Of a DNA stretch of 64,000 nucleotides, positions 1 through 7,925 are shown in pieces (position 1 is the first letter of the stretch; each line of letters opens with the position of its first letter). The stretch spans positions 3,223 to 67,222 of the forward strand of contig CAMLRJ010000001.1 in the NCBI GenBank assembly GCA_946482345.1, given 5' to 3'. A program made the translations under genes and the position numbers. The DNA is from an uncultured Cellvibrio sp. (GTDB lineage: Bacteria; Pseudomonadota; Gammaproteobacteria; Pseudomonadales; Cellvibrionaceae). The notes under the pieces were generated by a model. It had not been told where the DNA came from and ran no database searches. It saw only the letters and a list, made by a program, of their open reading frames with translations.

Positions 1-69
1 GACGAAATCTGGTTGGAAGATTTACTCGCGGATGATGAAGGCGAAACTACCCAATTAAACCATTCGTGA
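1..69 (+). CDS. C-terminal tail of an upstream gene (partial)
   Basis: Frame 1 is open from the window edge to a TGA at 67-69 and encodes 22 residues, DEIWLEDLLADDEGETTQLN followed by HS. The acidic composition and its position 49 bases before a well-marked downstream start suggest the end of a real protein in the same operon as the AAA+ gene. Function cannot be judged from this fragment. Confidence 0.5.
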   Translation, partial: DEIWLEDLLADDEGETTQLNHS

Positions 70-117
70 TGTGTAGCCGTTACCTGTGTTCATTAAAGCT
101 ACTTTAGGAGAATTAAC

Positions 118-1029
118 ATGGCGAGAGCCGATGATATTATGCTGCTGATGGGATTTATTTTGCAGAGAAATTGGGATGGCGCGATAGAGCAGTGCAACTG
201 CATTGCGAAAAATGAGCCTGCCAATTCGTCACTCCGAGCGAGAATCGAACGTAAGCTCGCAAGTTTACCGTCCCGTATCGTAGAGGGTGCGCATTCAGGA
301 TTAAAGGGTTTGGTAATTGCCCCAGGTTGCCATGTCACGATTGATGACCTGACACTATCCGACGAAGTGGCAGGAACAATCGGAACATTTCTACAAGAAT
401 TTAGGGCAGGCGATTTAATTCGTGAGGCTGGCTTAGTTTCACCTCATAAACTTCTTTTATCGGGACCACCAGGTAACGGTAAAACATCACTAGCTGGAGC
501 AATTGCAGAATCTCTTGCAATGCCCCTTTATGTGGTTGACCTTTCCTCAGTTATTTCCTCTCTTATGGGCGAAACAAGTTCAAAGTTAGCAAAAATATTT
601 CGGGAAGCGGTTACTGCGCCATGTGTTCTTTTTTTTGATGAGCTGGAAACAGTTTTATCCGAACGATCAGAATCTTCAAAGACCAATGACGTTGGTGAAA
701 TAAAGCGTGTTGTTTCCTCACTTCTACTAGAAATAGATCGACTACCACCGTGGGTTATTTTGATTGGTGCCACAAATCACCCAGAGCTGTTAGACAGGGC
801 GGTCACGCGCCGATTTGATTACAAAGTTGAGCTCCCATTGCCGACCAATGTCACGATACAAAAATGGATAAATCACTTTGCAGAAAAGCACCCATCAATA
901 CCTGTGGCAGACATCACCCGCGATTCCAATTTTGATAATTTTTCATTCTCCGCCGTTGAAACAGAAGTAAATCGTTTGTGTAGGCAATGGATTATGCGAG
1001 AACGAGTTCCTGCCGCAAAAAGCGCGTAG
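118..1029 (+). CDS. AAA+ ATPase (FtsH/IetA-like single-module)
   Basis: A 303-residue AAA+ ATPase. Seen: Walker A GPPGNGKTS at 116-124, Walker B CVLFFDE at 169-175, sensor-1 GATNH around 217-221 and an arginine-finger-like RRFD at 231-234. The first ~80 residues form a separate helical part. AAA proteins of this size act as ring-shaped unfoldases or remodellers, and the sequence style resembles the ATPase half of ATPase-plus-protease pairs such as IetA (family knowledge, not searched). The start has TAGGAG 10 bases upstream. It is followed at 8 bases by a 60-aa gene and then by a GHKL-peptidase fusion, so it probably serves as the motor of that cassette. Confidence 0.85.
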   Translation: MARADDIMLLMGFILQRNWDGAIEQCNCIAKNEPANSSLRARIERKLASLPSRIVEGAHSGLKGLVIAPGCHVTIDDLTLSDEVAGTIGTFLQEFRAGDLIREAGLVSPHKLLLSGPPGNGKTSLAGAIAESLAMPLYVVDLSSVISSLMGETSSKLAKIFREAVTAPCVLFFDELETVLSERSESSKTNDVGEIKRVVSSLLLEIDRLPPWVILIGATNHPELLDRAVTRRFDYKVELPLPTNVTIQKWINHFAEKHPSIPVADITRDSNFDNFSFSAVETEVNRLCRQWIMRERVPAAKSA

Positions 1030-1037
1030 AGGTATGC

Positions 1038-1220
1038 ATGATTATTGTTATTGCAAACACAGAAAAGAATCAAAAAACCGGTAGGGATCAAATTATTGTA
1101 TCGCATGGCATTGATTCCGATACTGGCCGCAATGTGATTCTGCCGCAGGAAACACCCGAACGACTAGGCGCGGTTTTTGACCCAAGCCTCGGCGAATATA
1201 TTCTGCCTTCGCAGCGCTAA
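1038..1220 (+). CDS. Small hypothetical protein, 60 aa
   Basis: A 60-residue protein starting MIIVIANTEKNQKTG. I chose ATG 1038 because AGAGG lies just upstream and because the longer in-frame start at 987 would run deep into the AAA gene. The sequence has a beta-rich N-terminus and an even mix of charges, with no known motif. It lies between the AAA+ gene and the GHKL-peptidase gene, 8 bases after the former, so it is probably co-translated and may be an adaptor. Function unknown. Confidence 0.6.
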   Translation: MIIVIANTEKNQKTGRDQIIVSHGIDSDTGRNVILPQETPERLGAVFDPSLGEYILPSQR

Positions 1221-1251
1221 TCGCTAATTTTAACTATTCGGAGGTACCATC

Positions 1252-1512
1252 ATGTGCAATTGCTTACCCTGGGCTCGAACGCCTGAAATGACAAGCCAGG
1301 GAGGGAAATTTCCTCCGGCGATTCACCATCCTCATTGCGAAGATTTCAAATTAATTGACTACGCGCGAGTGTCGCACGACGGCTCCAGTTGCATCTTGGA
1401 GCTCAATGAGGCGCAAGCGTTGGTAGAAGACGGTGCGGAGCATTACACAATCGAACCGGTGCAGCTAACAAAAGACCAATTTGAATCGCTACCTGAATTT
1501 TCAGGTTTCTAA
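1252..1512 (+). CDS. Small Cys/His-containing hypothetical protein, 86 aa
   Basis: An 86-residue protein with a strong GGAGG site 8 bases before ATG 1252. The N-terminus holds CNC (2-4) and an HHPHC cluster near residues 25-29, which could bind a metal, but no known zinc-finger spacing is evident. It ends 17 bases before the chosen start of the GHKL-peptidase gene and belongs to the same transcript. No family recognised. Confidence 0.6.
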   Translation: MCNCLPWARTPEMTSQGGKFPPAIHHPHCEDFKLIDYARVSHDGSSCILELNEAQALVEDGAEHYTIEPVQLTKDQFESLPEFSGF

Positions 1513-1529
1513 ATATTATGGAGAGTTCA

Positions 1530-3239
1530 ATGACGAAGTGTGTCGCCGTTTCAGAAACACCCGAGCTTGAAGAGAGATCGTTTTCGGTTCACTCAAACCT
1601 GATTTGGGAACTGATTTTTAAACAGCACCACAGTACCACCTCTGCTTTACAAGAATTAATCCAAAATGCCTATGATGCAAAAGCTAGCAATGTATGGCTA
1701 ACCATATCCAGCGATGGGTTTGAGTGTAGGGATGATGGCAATGGCTTTTCAAATAAAGCAGAGATTACAGAGTGGTTTGAGGTGTTTGGTGCCCCTAGAG
1801 ACTCAGAAAGTGACCATAAATTTGGTCGCTTTCGGATGGGCCGAGGTCAAATCATGGGCTTGGCTTCCACAGAGTGGCGGTCAGCAGAATTTCAAATGTC
1901 AGTGGACGCGAAAAACAAAGGGCTGGATTACGTCTTGCGTCATGGCCTGCCTTCGCAGAAGGGTTGCACAATCACCGGTGCCTGGTACAAGAAGATTGAT
2001 CTTGATAAAAAAACATGGCGCAATGAAACGGAGCTAGAGGATCTAATATCGTCATTGTCAAATTCAGTACGATATATATTTTCAATGAACGTATTTCTAA
2101 ACGGGCAACTTATTAGCACTCGCCCAGAGGATATTGATTGGACAATAGAAACAGATGAATTTTACTTTTTACGGAATGATAGGCTTTCCTATTCGGGAAG
2201 ACAGTCAGTATCCATTTACAATTTAGGGGTGTTTATTGACTCATTTGAAGGCATGCGAGATAACGGAATAGTCGTTACTAAAAAGCATCTAAAACTAAAC
2301 CTAACCCGGAGTAAGGTTCAACCAGATTGTCCAATTCTTAACGCGATTCGGGAAAGGTTGCGTCAGCGAAAACATTCAATTAGCCAGTCTAAAAAATATC
2401 GCCCTGAAGAAGCGCGAACTATTTTTTTAAGATTCCTGGATAACGATTATTCGCTGGAGGATATTAAAGGCGCGAAATTAATTTCTGACCTTCACGAAAG
2501 AAACTTTATAAGTCTGGACGATCTCAGCAACAGGCAGTTTACGATACCTTATGGCGCTGAGCCATCTCAAGCCGACCTTGTTGATCAAATTGGTAAATTC
2601 TTCGTTATCAATATTCACTGCTTACCATTCGTCGAGAATGAACTGACTCGCAAGTCAGAAATGCCATTATTTGAAAGTGTAACCAAAGAAAGCAAGTCTC
2701 TTGGAGACAAGATCGGGGAAAATCACTTTAATTTCAACTCGATAATAGAAACAATTGACACTGAAAAGATATTACTGACCGACGAACAGCTTACTGGGCA
2801 TGAGAAAGTAATTTTATCAGCGATAAATAGTGTGAAATTAAAAGGGCAACGTAAGTGCGTACTAGGCATTTCATCTACTGCCAACGGCTGGACTGACGGG
2901 CATTCATTTATAGCCATCGATAGAAACTGGTTAAAATCTATTGGTACTGGCTTGGAAATGGTCATGCAATTAACGCATCTACTCCTTCATGAGTACGCGC
3001 ATAAAGTTAATAAAACAGAAGACCACGATGGCGCATTCTATAAAAGCTTTCACGACACCTCTCGCAAAATCCAGTTTTACATTATGGCTAACTTCTTGAG
3101 GGCTTACGACACCAAGCTAGCCGCGAGCGGACTCAAAACCACTGAAAAAATGAAACGAGCAATTCAGGTTGTCCGTCGCGGCGGGAAGACGAAAATATCT
3201 GGTGACTTCAGCCAAAGAGATAAATTGGATGCAGATTAA
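1530..3239 (+). CDS. GHKL (HSP90-like) ATPase fused to HExxH metallopeptidase-like domain
   Basis: A 569-residue two-part protein. The N-terminus has the Bergerat ATP-binding boxes: N-box ELIQNAYDA (42-50), G1 DDGNGF (68-73) and a glycine-rich lid GRFRMGRG (99-106), as in HSP90/MutL-type ATPases. Near the C-terminus is HEYAH (487-491) followed by DHDGAFY, so His499 is a plausible third zinc ligand as in SprT/WLM-like metallopeptidases. The middle is unassigned. ATG 1530 is preferred over ATG 1518 because GGAGAG lies 6 bases before it. The fusion suggests ATP-gated proteolysis. Its neighbours are an AAA+ ATPase and a phosphatase. Substrates and biological role are inference. Confidence 0.8.
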   Translation: MTKCVAVSETPELEERSFSVHSNLIWELIFKQHHSTTSALQELIQNAYDAKASNVWLTISSDGFECRDDGNGFSNKAEITEWFEVFGAPRDSESDHKFGRFRMGRGQIMGLASTEWRSAEFQMSVDAKNKGLDYVLRHGLPSQKGCTITGAWYKKIDLDKKTWRNETELEDLISSLSNSVRYIFSMNVFLNGQLISTRPEDIDWTIETDEFYFLRNDRLSYSGRQSVSIYNLGVFIDSFEGMRDNGIVVTKKHLKLNLTRSKVQPDCPILNAIRERLRQRKHSISQSKKYRPEEARTIFLRFLDNDYSLEDIKGAKLISDLHERNFISLDDLSNRQFTIPYGAEPSQADLVDQIGKFFVINIHCLPFVENELTRKSEMPLFESVTKESKSLGDKIGENHFNFNSIIETIDTEKILLTDEQLTGHEKVILSAINSVKLKGQRKCVLGISSTANGWTDGHSFIAIDRNWLKSIGTGLEMVMQLTHLLLHEYAHKVNKTEDHDGAFYKSFHDTSRKIQFYIMANFLRAYDTKLAASGLKTTEKMKRAIQVVRRGGKTKISGDFSQRDKLDAD

Positions 3240-3738
3240 ATATCTATCAGAAGCGGATGCGTTAAACCAAAATCCAGCGTTGGACAAAGCGATTATATCG
3301 ATCACGGAACCAGGAAGGGCTTGCCCTATCTCTGGCGAGTGGGGCGCAGTTCTGCATGTGACCTTTTGCGATGCAGAGTATGATCAAGGCACCATTGATC
3401 GCATGGCAGCAAGAAAACAGCAATTCAACCCTGTTAATAAAGGTTTCCCTTCTCCTGAGTCTATGGAGCCGATTAGAGGGTTTATTAGTAGGTTAGGGCC
3501 TAATACGTCAGAGCTTATTGTTCATTGTCATGCTGGGCAGCGTAGATCCGCAGCGGTGGCGCTGTATGCAAGTGAAATAATTTCTGACGCGCAATTTCCT
3601 CGGGCTGAAGTTGCGCGACGCGACATGAACAAAACAGTGTATCAATTATTAAAGAATCCCAACGCATTCAGATTCCACCAAAGTAACTCTTTATTTTTGC
3701 GTCTTATTGGCTGGTTTCAGCCAGCAAGATCACGTTAG
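3229..3738 (+). CDS. Protein-tyrosine/dual-specificity phosphatase-like protein
   Basis: A 169-residue protein with a Cys-X5-Arg phosphatase loop: HCHAGQRRS, with Cys100 and Arg106. An Asp in the VTFCDAE segment (about 48) is a candidate general acid. Size and motif fit small dual-specificity phosphatases. ATG 3229 is chosen; it overlaps the end of the GHKL-peptidase gene by 11 bases, which indicates translational coupling. The longer in-frame start at 3169 would overlap by 71 bases. Phosphatases next to ATPase/peptidase pairs could act as regulators or effectors; the substrate is unknown. Confidence 0.75.
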   Translation: MQIKYLSEADALNQNPALDKAIISITEPGRACPISGEWGAVLHVTFCDAEYDQGTIDRMAARKQQFNPVNKGFPSPESMEPIRGFISRLGPNTSELIVHCHAGQRRSAAVALYASEIISDAQFPRAEVARRDMNKTVYQLLKNPNAFRFHQSNSLFLRLIGWFQPARSR

Positions 3739-3749
3739 GAAATATTGGC

Positions 3750-4043
3750 ATGACTGACCAACTTATAACATCACAGAAACTTAATTACCTTCCTTTGACA
3801 TTGGCTTCATTTATCCTGATGTATTTAAACTCTTACCATTTTGTTTCGTTCATGTGCGACGTACAAATATATTGGGTTGAGAATATGGCACTGGTGATTT
3901 TTCCTGTCGCTGTGGCCGTGTCCGCGTATTTAATAAAACGTAAGGCGTTGAAGGTGGCTTTTATTATTGCCTCTCTCATTTGCTCATTTTTATTTTTCCC
4001 GGTGTTATACGGCGTAGCAGAATTAGTGGCAGAAACGTGCTGA
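3750..4043 (+). CDS. Small integral membrane protein, 97 aa
   Basis: A 97-residue hydrophobic protein with about three predicted membrane segments (roughly residues 14-33, 45-62 and 68-92). TAGGAAA precedes ATG 3750, and the gene starts 11 bases after the phosphatase stop. No family recognised. It probably ends the AAA/GHKL cassette; 76 bases separate it from the next gene, which has its own TAGGA site. Confidence 0.6.
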   Translation: MTDQLITSQKLNYLPLTLASFILMYLNSYHFVSFMCDVQIYWVENMALVIFPVAVAVSAYLIKRKALKVAFIIASLICSFLFFPVLYGVAELVAETC

Positions 4044-4119
4044 TTAGAAGCGGAATCCCGGATATGCCTGAATAGGGTAATCCAATCACATTTTTATTAG
4101 TTATTGTAGGATTAACGTT

Positions 4120-4950
4120 ATGAAATTAGTTTTAGGAAAAAGACGCTTCAACGGTATTAAAAATTTCTTCGTTGATTTATCTGATGGCGAATTACCATTC
4201 ACTCCCTTGAGTATTAAGATCCCCGAAATAATCGCTTGTATCGGCGCACCAGGAACAGGGAGCGACCTATACTCGCTTAAACTTGCAGTCCAGGCGATTA
4301 GGAAGGGGGTCTCTGTCGTATTTATTGATCGATGCGAACGGAGAGAGTATTCAGAAGTTCTTGAGCTCGCTTGCAAAGCGAGCCTGCCCAAAGGCAAATA
4401 TTCCTTAGTAGCAGGAAGGGAACAGAGCGAGTACGCGCTTGATAGCATACGGGCTGTTGTGGCTGGCGACACCCCTGGGGTTGTGTATTGCACCAATCAA
4501 GTAACCATGGATTATGTGGGTCTTCCAGAGCACCGTTACAACGGACTCAAGAAAATCATTGAGGCAATTCATGCGGGCGCGTCACGTAAAATTGATAACC
4601 AAAAAAATCCTGTTTTAATCGTCGCCTACGATTTGCTTAACCACGTTAACGCGATAGCCAATCGCATCCCGGAATACTTTCAAAGGTCAAACAACCTGGA
4701 TCTGATTAAAGATGGAATAGAATCCGTTGCCTCACAAGGGCGATCATTAAACATCGGGTTTGTTTTTAACGAGCAGAATGGTTCATCAGAGCACCTGAAC
4801 ACTAGAACGTGCCGAACCTTGTTGGATTGCGCGTGCAAAGTAGACTTTAATATTATTCATAATCAATCCCCCGGTGCTGCCTTGGTTTTTCTTAGCCTAC
4901 ATGCGAGACCCTATTTCACAAGACCAGTTATCGTAAGTGCTTTTCGGTAA
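4120..4950 (+). CDS. Degenerate P-loop (coupling-protein/HerA-like) NTPase fold protein
   Basis: A 276-residue protein with a Walker-A-like GAPGTGSD (about 43-50), in which the usual Lys is replaced by Ser, and a Walker-B-like strand VLIVAYD. Near the C-terminus, GRSLNIGFVFNEQ resembles the sensor strand of VirD4/TrbC-type coupling ATPases (compare RSLGFCVIFAAQ in DotL of this window). Family knowledge suggests a compact RecA-fold relative of type IV coupling proteins that has lost ATP hydrolysis. This is a fold-level guess with no close family recognised. It lies downstream of the phosphatase cassette and converges on the leftward operon. Confidence 0.6.
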   Translation: MKLVLGKRRFNGIKNFFVDLSDGELPFTPLSIKIPEIIACIGAPGTGSDLYSLKLAVQAIRKGVSVVFIDRCERREYSEVLELACKASLPKGKYSLVAGREQSEYALDSIRAVVAGDTPGVVYCTNQVTMDYVGLPEHRYNGLKKIIEAIHAGASRKIDNQKNPVLIVAYDLLNHVNAIANRIPEYFQRSNNLDLIKDGIESVASQGRSLNIGFVFNEQNGSSEHLNTRTCRTLLDCACKVDFNIIHNQSPGAALVFLSLHARPYFTRPVIVSAFR

Positions 4951-5007
4951 ACAGCGGGTAGTATCTTGCACCAATGAAATGGATTGTTGTCTAATGGCAT
5001 TTATAAT

Positions 5008-5385
5008 CTAATACAGAGAATCAGGGTCAATGTCTAATTGATCTTTGTTCAGTGTGAGCTTGTGTGCTTCTTCATAGTGGTTCTCACCTATTGCCCCAAG
5101 TCTTTCTGCAACCTGGATTATCGGCATGTCAAAGCCGAATTTCTTTACTACAGACACCGCGCCAGCGCACACTTTCGCAGATGCAGGGATGATCACTTTG
5201 CCATCGTCATCATATTGGGTTTTACCGGCATAAACTGTTTTATGGCAGGGGAATGATGCGTGCTGGGATAGCAGCAACGATTTGATTATTTCTTCGCGCC
5301 TACCAGGACGAAGAGCGATTGCATCGCCATCATTTCTAAATGGGCAATTCCCGCAGGGAACCTTTAAAGAAAAGCAATCACTCAT
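5008..5385 (-). CDS. DUF6283-like Cys-rich small protein
   Basis: A 125-residue protein with CGNCPFR near the N-terminus, FPCHKT in the middle and KVCAGA after it. This four-Cys pattern is typical of DUF6283 proteins and suggests a metal or Fe-S site. Its start overlaps the kfrA stop by 8 bases, so it is the last gene of the leftward seven-gene operon. Biochemical role unknown. Confidence 0.65.
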   Translation of the reverse strand: MSDCFSLKVPCGNCPFRNDGDAIALRPGRREEIIKSLLLSQHASFPCHKTVYAGKTQYDDDGKVIIPASAKVCAGAVSVVKKFGFDMPIIQVAERLGAIGENHYEEAHKLTLNKDQLDIDPDSLY

Positions 5386-6361
5386 CGTTTTTGTTTTCTT
5401 TCATATTTTTCATAATGGAATTACCAAAACGTCTCGGTCTACGAGACGATAGGGATTCGTTAAGTTCTTGTGCCTTGGTCAGTTGTTCATTGAGAAAGAC
5501 TACTTCACGAGATAGGGTAGCGTTACTGATTTTAAGCGTTGAGTTTTCTTCAGTCGCTGTAGCTAGTTCTGCTTTTGCTTCTTTTAACTGCCCATCGAGG
5601 CGTCGCAACTGAACCTGATGCTCCGCACGATCTGCGGACGCCTTGGATTCAACAGATTGAATTCGCTTACCGGATTCGGTTTTGATCTCATCGATCATGC
5701 GAAGAGCGCGTTCCTCTTGTGCTTCCATACGCTGAGCAGCTTTGTCGAGCTCTTCGCGGGCTGAACGCAAGGAATCCATTAACAAATCATGCTGGGCTTT
5801 AGCGTCAGCTACGGCCTGTTGATATGTTTGCTCAATCGATTTCCGAGTCGCACGCTCCGCTTCAAGCTGGGTGTGATAATTAGCAACGTCTTTTTCAGAA
5901 AGCTCCAGTTTGCTTTCTATTTCAGCGCGCGCCAATTGGAGATTGGCAATCGTTTCATCCGATTTTGCAAGTTCATCCTCAAGGCTTTCTATCTGTGCTC
6001 TTAGTAGAGCCTCTTCGGTTTTTATGGAATCCAAAGCGCAGGTCACTGACTCCATCCACAATGTTTTAAATACTGGGATGAGTTGCTTTGGCAAATCTTC
6101 AGGAATGCCATTCATTTTTTTTCTGCGATCAGCGTGATCTTTTAAAAACCGCTTTTTCGCATTGTTAATGTCGTTGCCACTGCCTTTGCCAATGAGCGAA
6201 CGAATAACCGTCCAGCTTGGAAGCTGAAAGCCTGCGTTCTGAAGAATTTCACACGCAGCGTAGGTTCTATCGGCTGCACTCATCGTGATCCAATCTTGAC
6301 GCCCCTGTAGCGGCTTTATCAGCTCTTCAAAGCCAGCCATACTATTTTCATTATTTGACAT
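5378..6361 (-). CDS. kfrA: KfrA-type plasmid DNA-binding coiled-coil protein
   Basis: A 327-residue protein. Residues ~15-80 form a KfrA-like N-terminal DNA-binding domain (the AACEILQNAG..LPSWTVIRSLIGKGS region), and about 95-300 form a long heptad-rich coiled coil with repeated Glu/Ala/Leu. KfrA of IncP and other plasmids is an autoregulating, nucleoid-like protein that aids stable inheritance. The start at 6361 is preceded on its strand by AAAGAGAG; the longer frame to 6439 overlaps the upstream gene and has no ribosome site. It overlaps the preceding gene by 11 bases. A nearby palindrome or a site inside the operon may be its target. Confidence 0.8.
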   Translation of the reverse strand: MSNNENSMAGFEELIKPLQGRQDWITMSAADRTYAACEILQNAGFQLPSWTVIRSLIGKGSGNDINNAKKRFLKDHADRRKKMNGIPEDLPKQLIPVFKTLWMESVTCALDSIKTEEALLRAQIESLEDELAKSDETIANLQLARAEIESKLELSEKDVANYHTQLEAERATRKSIEQTYQQAVADAKAQHDLLMDSLRSAREELDKAAQRMEAQEERALRMIDEIKTESGKRIQSVESKASADRAEHQVQLRRLDGQLKEAKAELATATEENSTLKISNATLSREVVFLNEQLTKAQELNESLSSRRPRRFGNSIMKNMKENKNDE

Positions 6362-6947
6362 CAGCGACTCTCTTTTTAATTTGAATGGCTTCGTAGGCTT
6401 CGAGCAAATCTTTTGTTTCCTGGTCAGGTGCTGTATCAATGAATTTAGTTAATTCATTTAACGGAATTTGACTTAATTTTTCGCCTTTGTATTTCCCCGC
6501 TTTTATGAATCCATCTATTTCACTTTTGTCTGCATCAATCGTAATACTGATGAATTCATTTTCCACGGTTGATGTCACAGGAATTGCACCGTAGCGTTTA
6601 AGTGTTTTTAAAATTCGGTCTCGTGCGCGCTTATCGTGCCGAGATTTATTTTCTTGATCAATGTGATCTGTTGCCTCGCTTATAGCGTCTTCCATCAACC
6701 ACATTAACGCCAGCGCAATGACTGCTGGAATGGGAGCTGCGATCACCGCAACCGCGATTCCGAAAGTCGCCAGCGTCGTGGCAACTCCCGTCACCTGGGC
6801 ATAGGTTTTCTTGACCAGGGATACACCTTCATCCACGGTGTTTAGCACGGTATCAGTTGCCTCGCCGCAGGCGTGATCGACGCGAGCCGCGAGGGTTGTG
6901 GCTGATTCTTGTACCGACCCGATCAGTTGACTCAATTTTTCTTTCAT
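6351..6947 (-). CDS. Hypothetical protein with central membrane hairpin, 198 aa
   Basis: A 198-residue protein with a hydrophobic stretch at about 50-82 (ATTLATFGIAVAVIAAPIPA and onward), likely one or two membrane passes or an amphipathic bundle. It is followed by a charged, Lys/Asp-rich cytoplasmic tail. The ATG at 6947 overlaps the upstream stop as ATGA, a translational-coupling junction. Function unknown; its place between small unknowns and kfrA suggests a plasmid stability or regulation role. Confidence 0.65.
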   Translation of the reverse strand: MKEKLSQLIGSVQESATTLAARVDHACGEATDTVLNTVDEGVSLVKKTYAQVTGVATTLATFGIAVAVIAAPIPAVIALALMWLMEDAISEATDHIDQENKSRHDKRARDRILKTLKRYGAIPVTSTVENEFISITIDADKSEIDGFIKAGKYKGEKLSQIPLNELTKFIDTAPDQETKDLLEAYEAIQIKKRVADVK

Positions 6948-7324
6948 AGGGCACCTTGTATTCCCCAAACATCCGAACGTGTAGTGGGGCGTTGATCGAT
7001 TATTTTGTAGCCAAATCGTTGATCGAAGCACTGGACCACCGGGATTATAACCCGCCGCAGCAAATCCTCCGCAGGATCGTCTTGAATAGAGCCGGTGATG
7101 ACGATCAGCAGGCCGTTATGCGTTCTGATTCGATAGTTAATCATCGCTGGTAGATGAAAGGCGTTTTCATTCATGGGGTTCGCCAAGAAGCCTTCGCTGT
7201 TACGTTTCGGAATTTGAAACGCCACGTCGAACTGTCGGAGATAAACCATCACATCTTTGGTTTTGGTGGCCGTACTACCTCTTGGTAGGCTAACTGCGTG
7301 ATGGATTGCATTCATTGCCGCCAT
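6944..7324 (-). CDS. Hypothetical protein, 126 aa
   Basis: A 126-residue soluble protein with alternating beta-like segments (VMVYLRQFDVAFQIP, LLIVITGSIQ) and no recognised motif. It overlaps the preceding gene by 13 bases and the following gene by 4, so it belongs to the methyltransferase-kfrA operon. The start ATG 7324 could also be the fourth codon (ATG 7315). Confidence 0.6.
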   Translation of the reverse strand: MAAMNAIHHAVSLPRGSTATKTKDVMVYLRQFDVAFQIPKRNSEGFLANPMNENAFHLPAMINYRIRTHNGLLIVITGSIQDDPAEDLLRRVIIPVVQCFDQRFGYKIIDQRPTTRSDVWGIQGAL

Positions 7325-7731
7325 CCCTGCACCGATGCCGGAGCGATTTGCTGGGTGGGAGACAATAGGGTATTCATCATTCCAGCCAACAGCGGTTCAA
7401 AATACCGGGTGGTGGCGTTTACCCAGCGCACGATTTTTTGGTTTACCTCGTTGAGCTGCGCCTTGATTTTGTTTATTAATCGATACGATGCTATGCGCGC
7501 AAACAAGCTTTTCTTTGCCGACTGCATAGCAGTTTCGAGTTCTTTTTGAAGCGACTTGTATTGTTCCGTCAGTGGTACAACTTGAGCCGCAATCATTTTC
7601 GCGACCGACTTCTTTTCCACGGCGTGCAGCAGGCTAATCAGGCTCAGCGGGTACACCGCCAAATCCAGCTTGTCGGCTGCTCGCTTACCTTTTTCCATTA
7701 AGACTTTATGTGTAGAATTGACAGTGACCAT
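7312..7731 (-). CDS. Hypothetical helical protein, 139 aa
   Basis: A 139-residue, mostly helical, basic protein with a coiled-coil-like middle (YKSLQKELETAMQSAKKSL) and no membrane segment. AAGGAAAA lies just before ATG 7731. It sits between the 40-aa acidic gene and a 126-aa unknown within the leftward operon. No family recognised. Confidence 0.6.
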   Translation of the reverse strand: MVTVNSTHKVLMEKGKRAADKLDLAVYPLSLISLLHAVEKKSVAKMIAAQVVPLTEQYKSLQKELETAMQSAKKSLFARIASYRLINKIKAQLNEVNQKIVRWVNATTRYFEPLLAGMMNTLLSPTQQIAPASVQGWRQ

Positions 7732-7802
7732 TTTCCTTACCTCTTAGACGATGTTGGGTTTTTGGTTTGCTGGTATTCGTGTTGGCTCACGAATACCAGC
7801 CC

Positions 7803-7925
7803 TTACTCTTCAGGTGTTGAGTCGTTGGAATCATCAAGATCAAGCTCAACATCCTCCAGTGCATCGGCGGGAAGTGCCGACAAATCGGCAATCCTCCAGT
7901 CGATGGTCTTGATATAACAAATCAT
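7803..7925 (-). CDS. Acidic micro-protein, 40 aa
   Basis: A 40-residue open frame (MICYIKTIDWRIADLSALPA, then an acidic tail with DALEDVELDLDD and ending TPEE). Its ATG overlaps the methyltransferase stop as ATGA at 7922-7925, the same junction type used twice more in this operon, which argues that it is translated. The tail has about 13 acidic residues in 20. It could be an inhibitor or DNA-mimic partner, but this is only inference. Confidence 0.5.
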   Translation of the reverse strand: MICYIKTIDWRIADLSALPADALEDVELDLDDSNDSTPEE

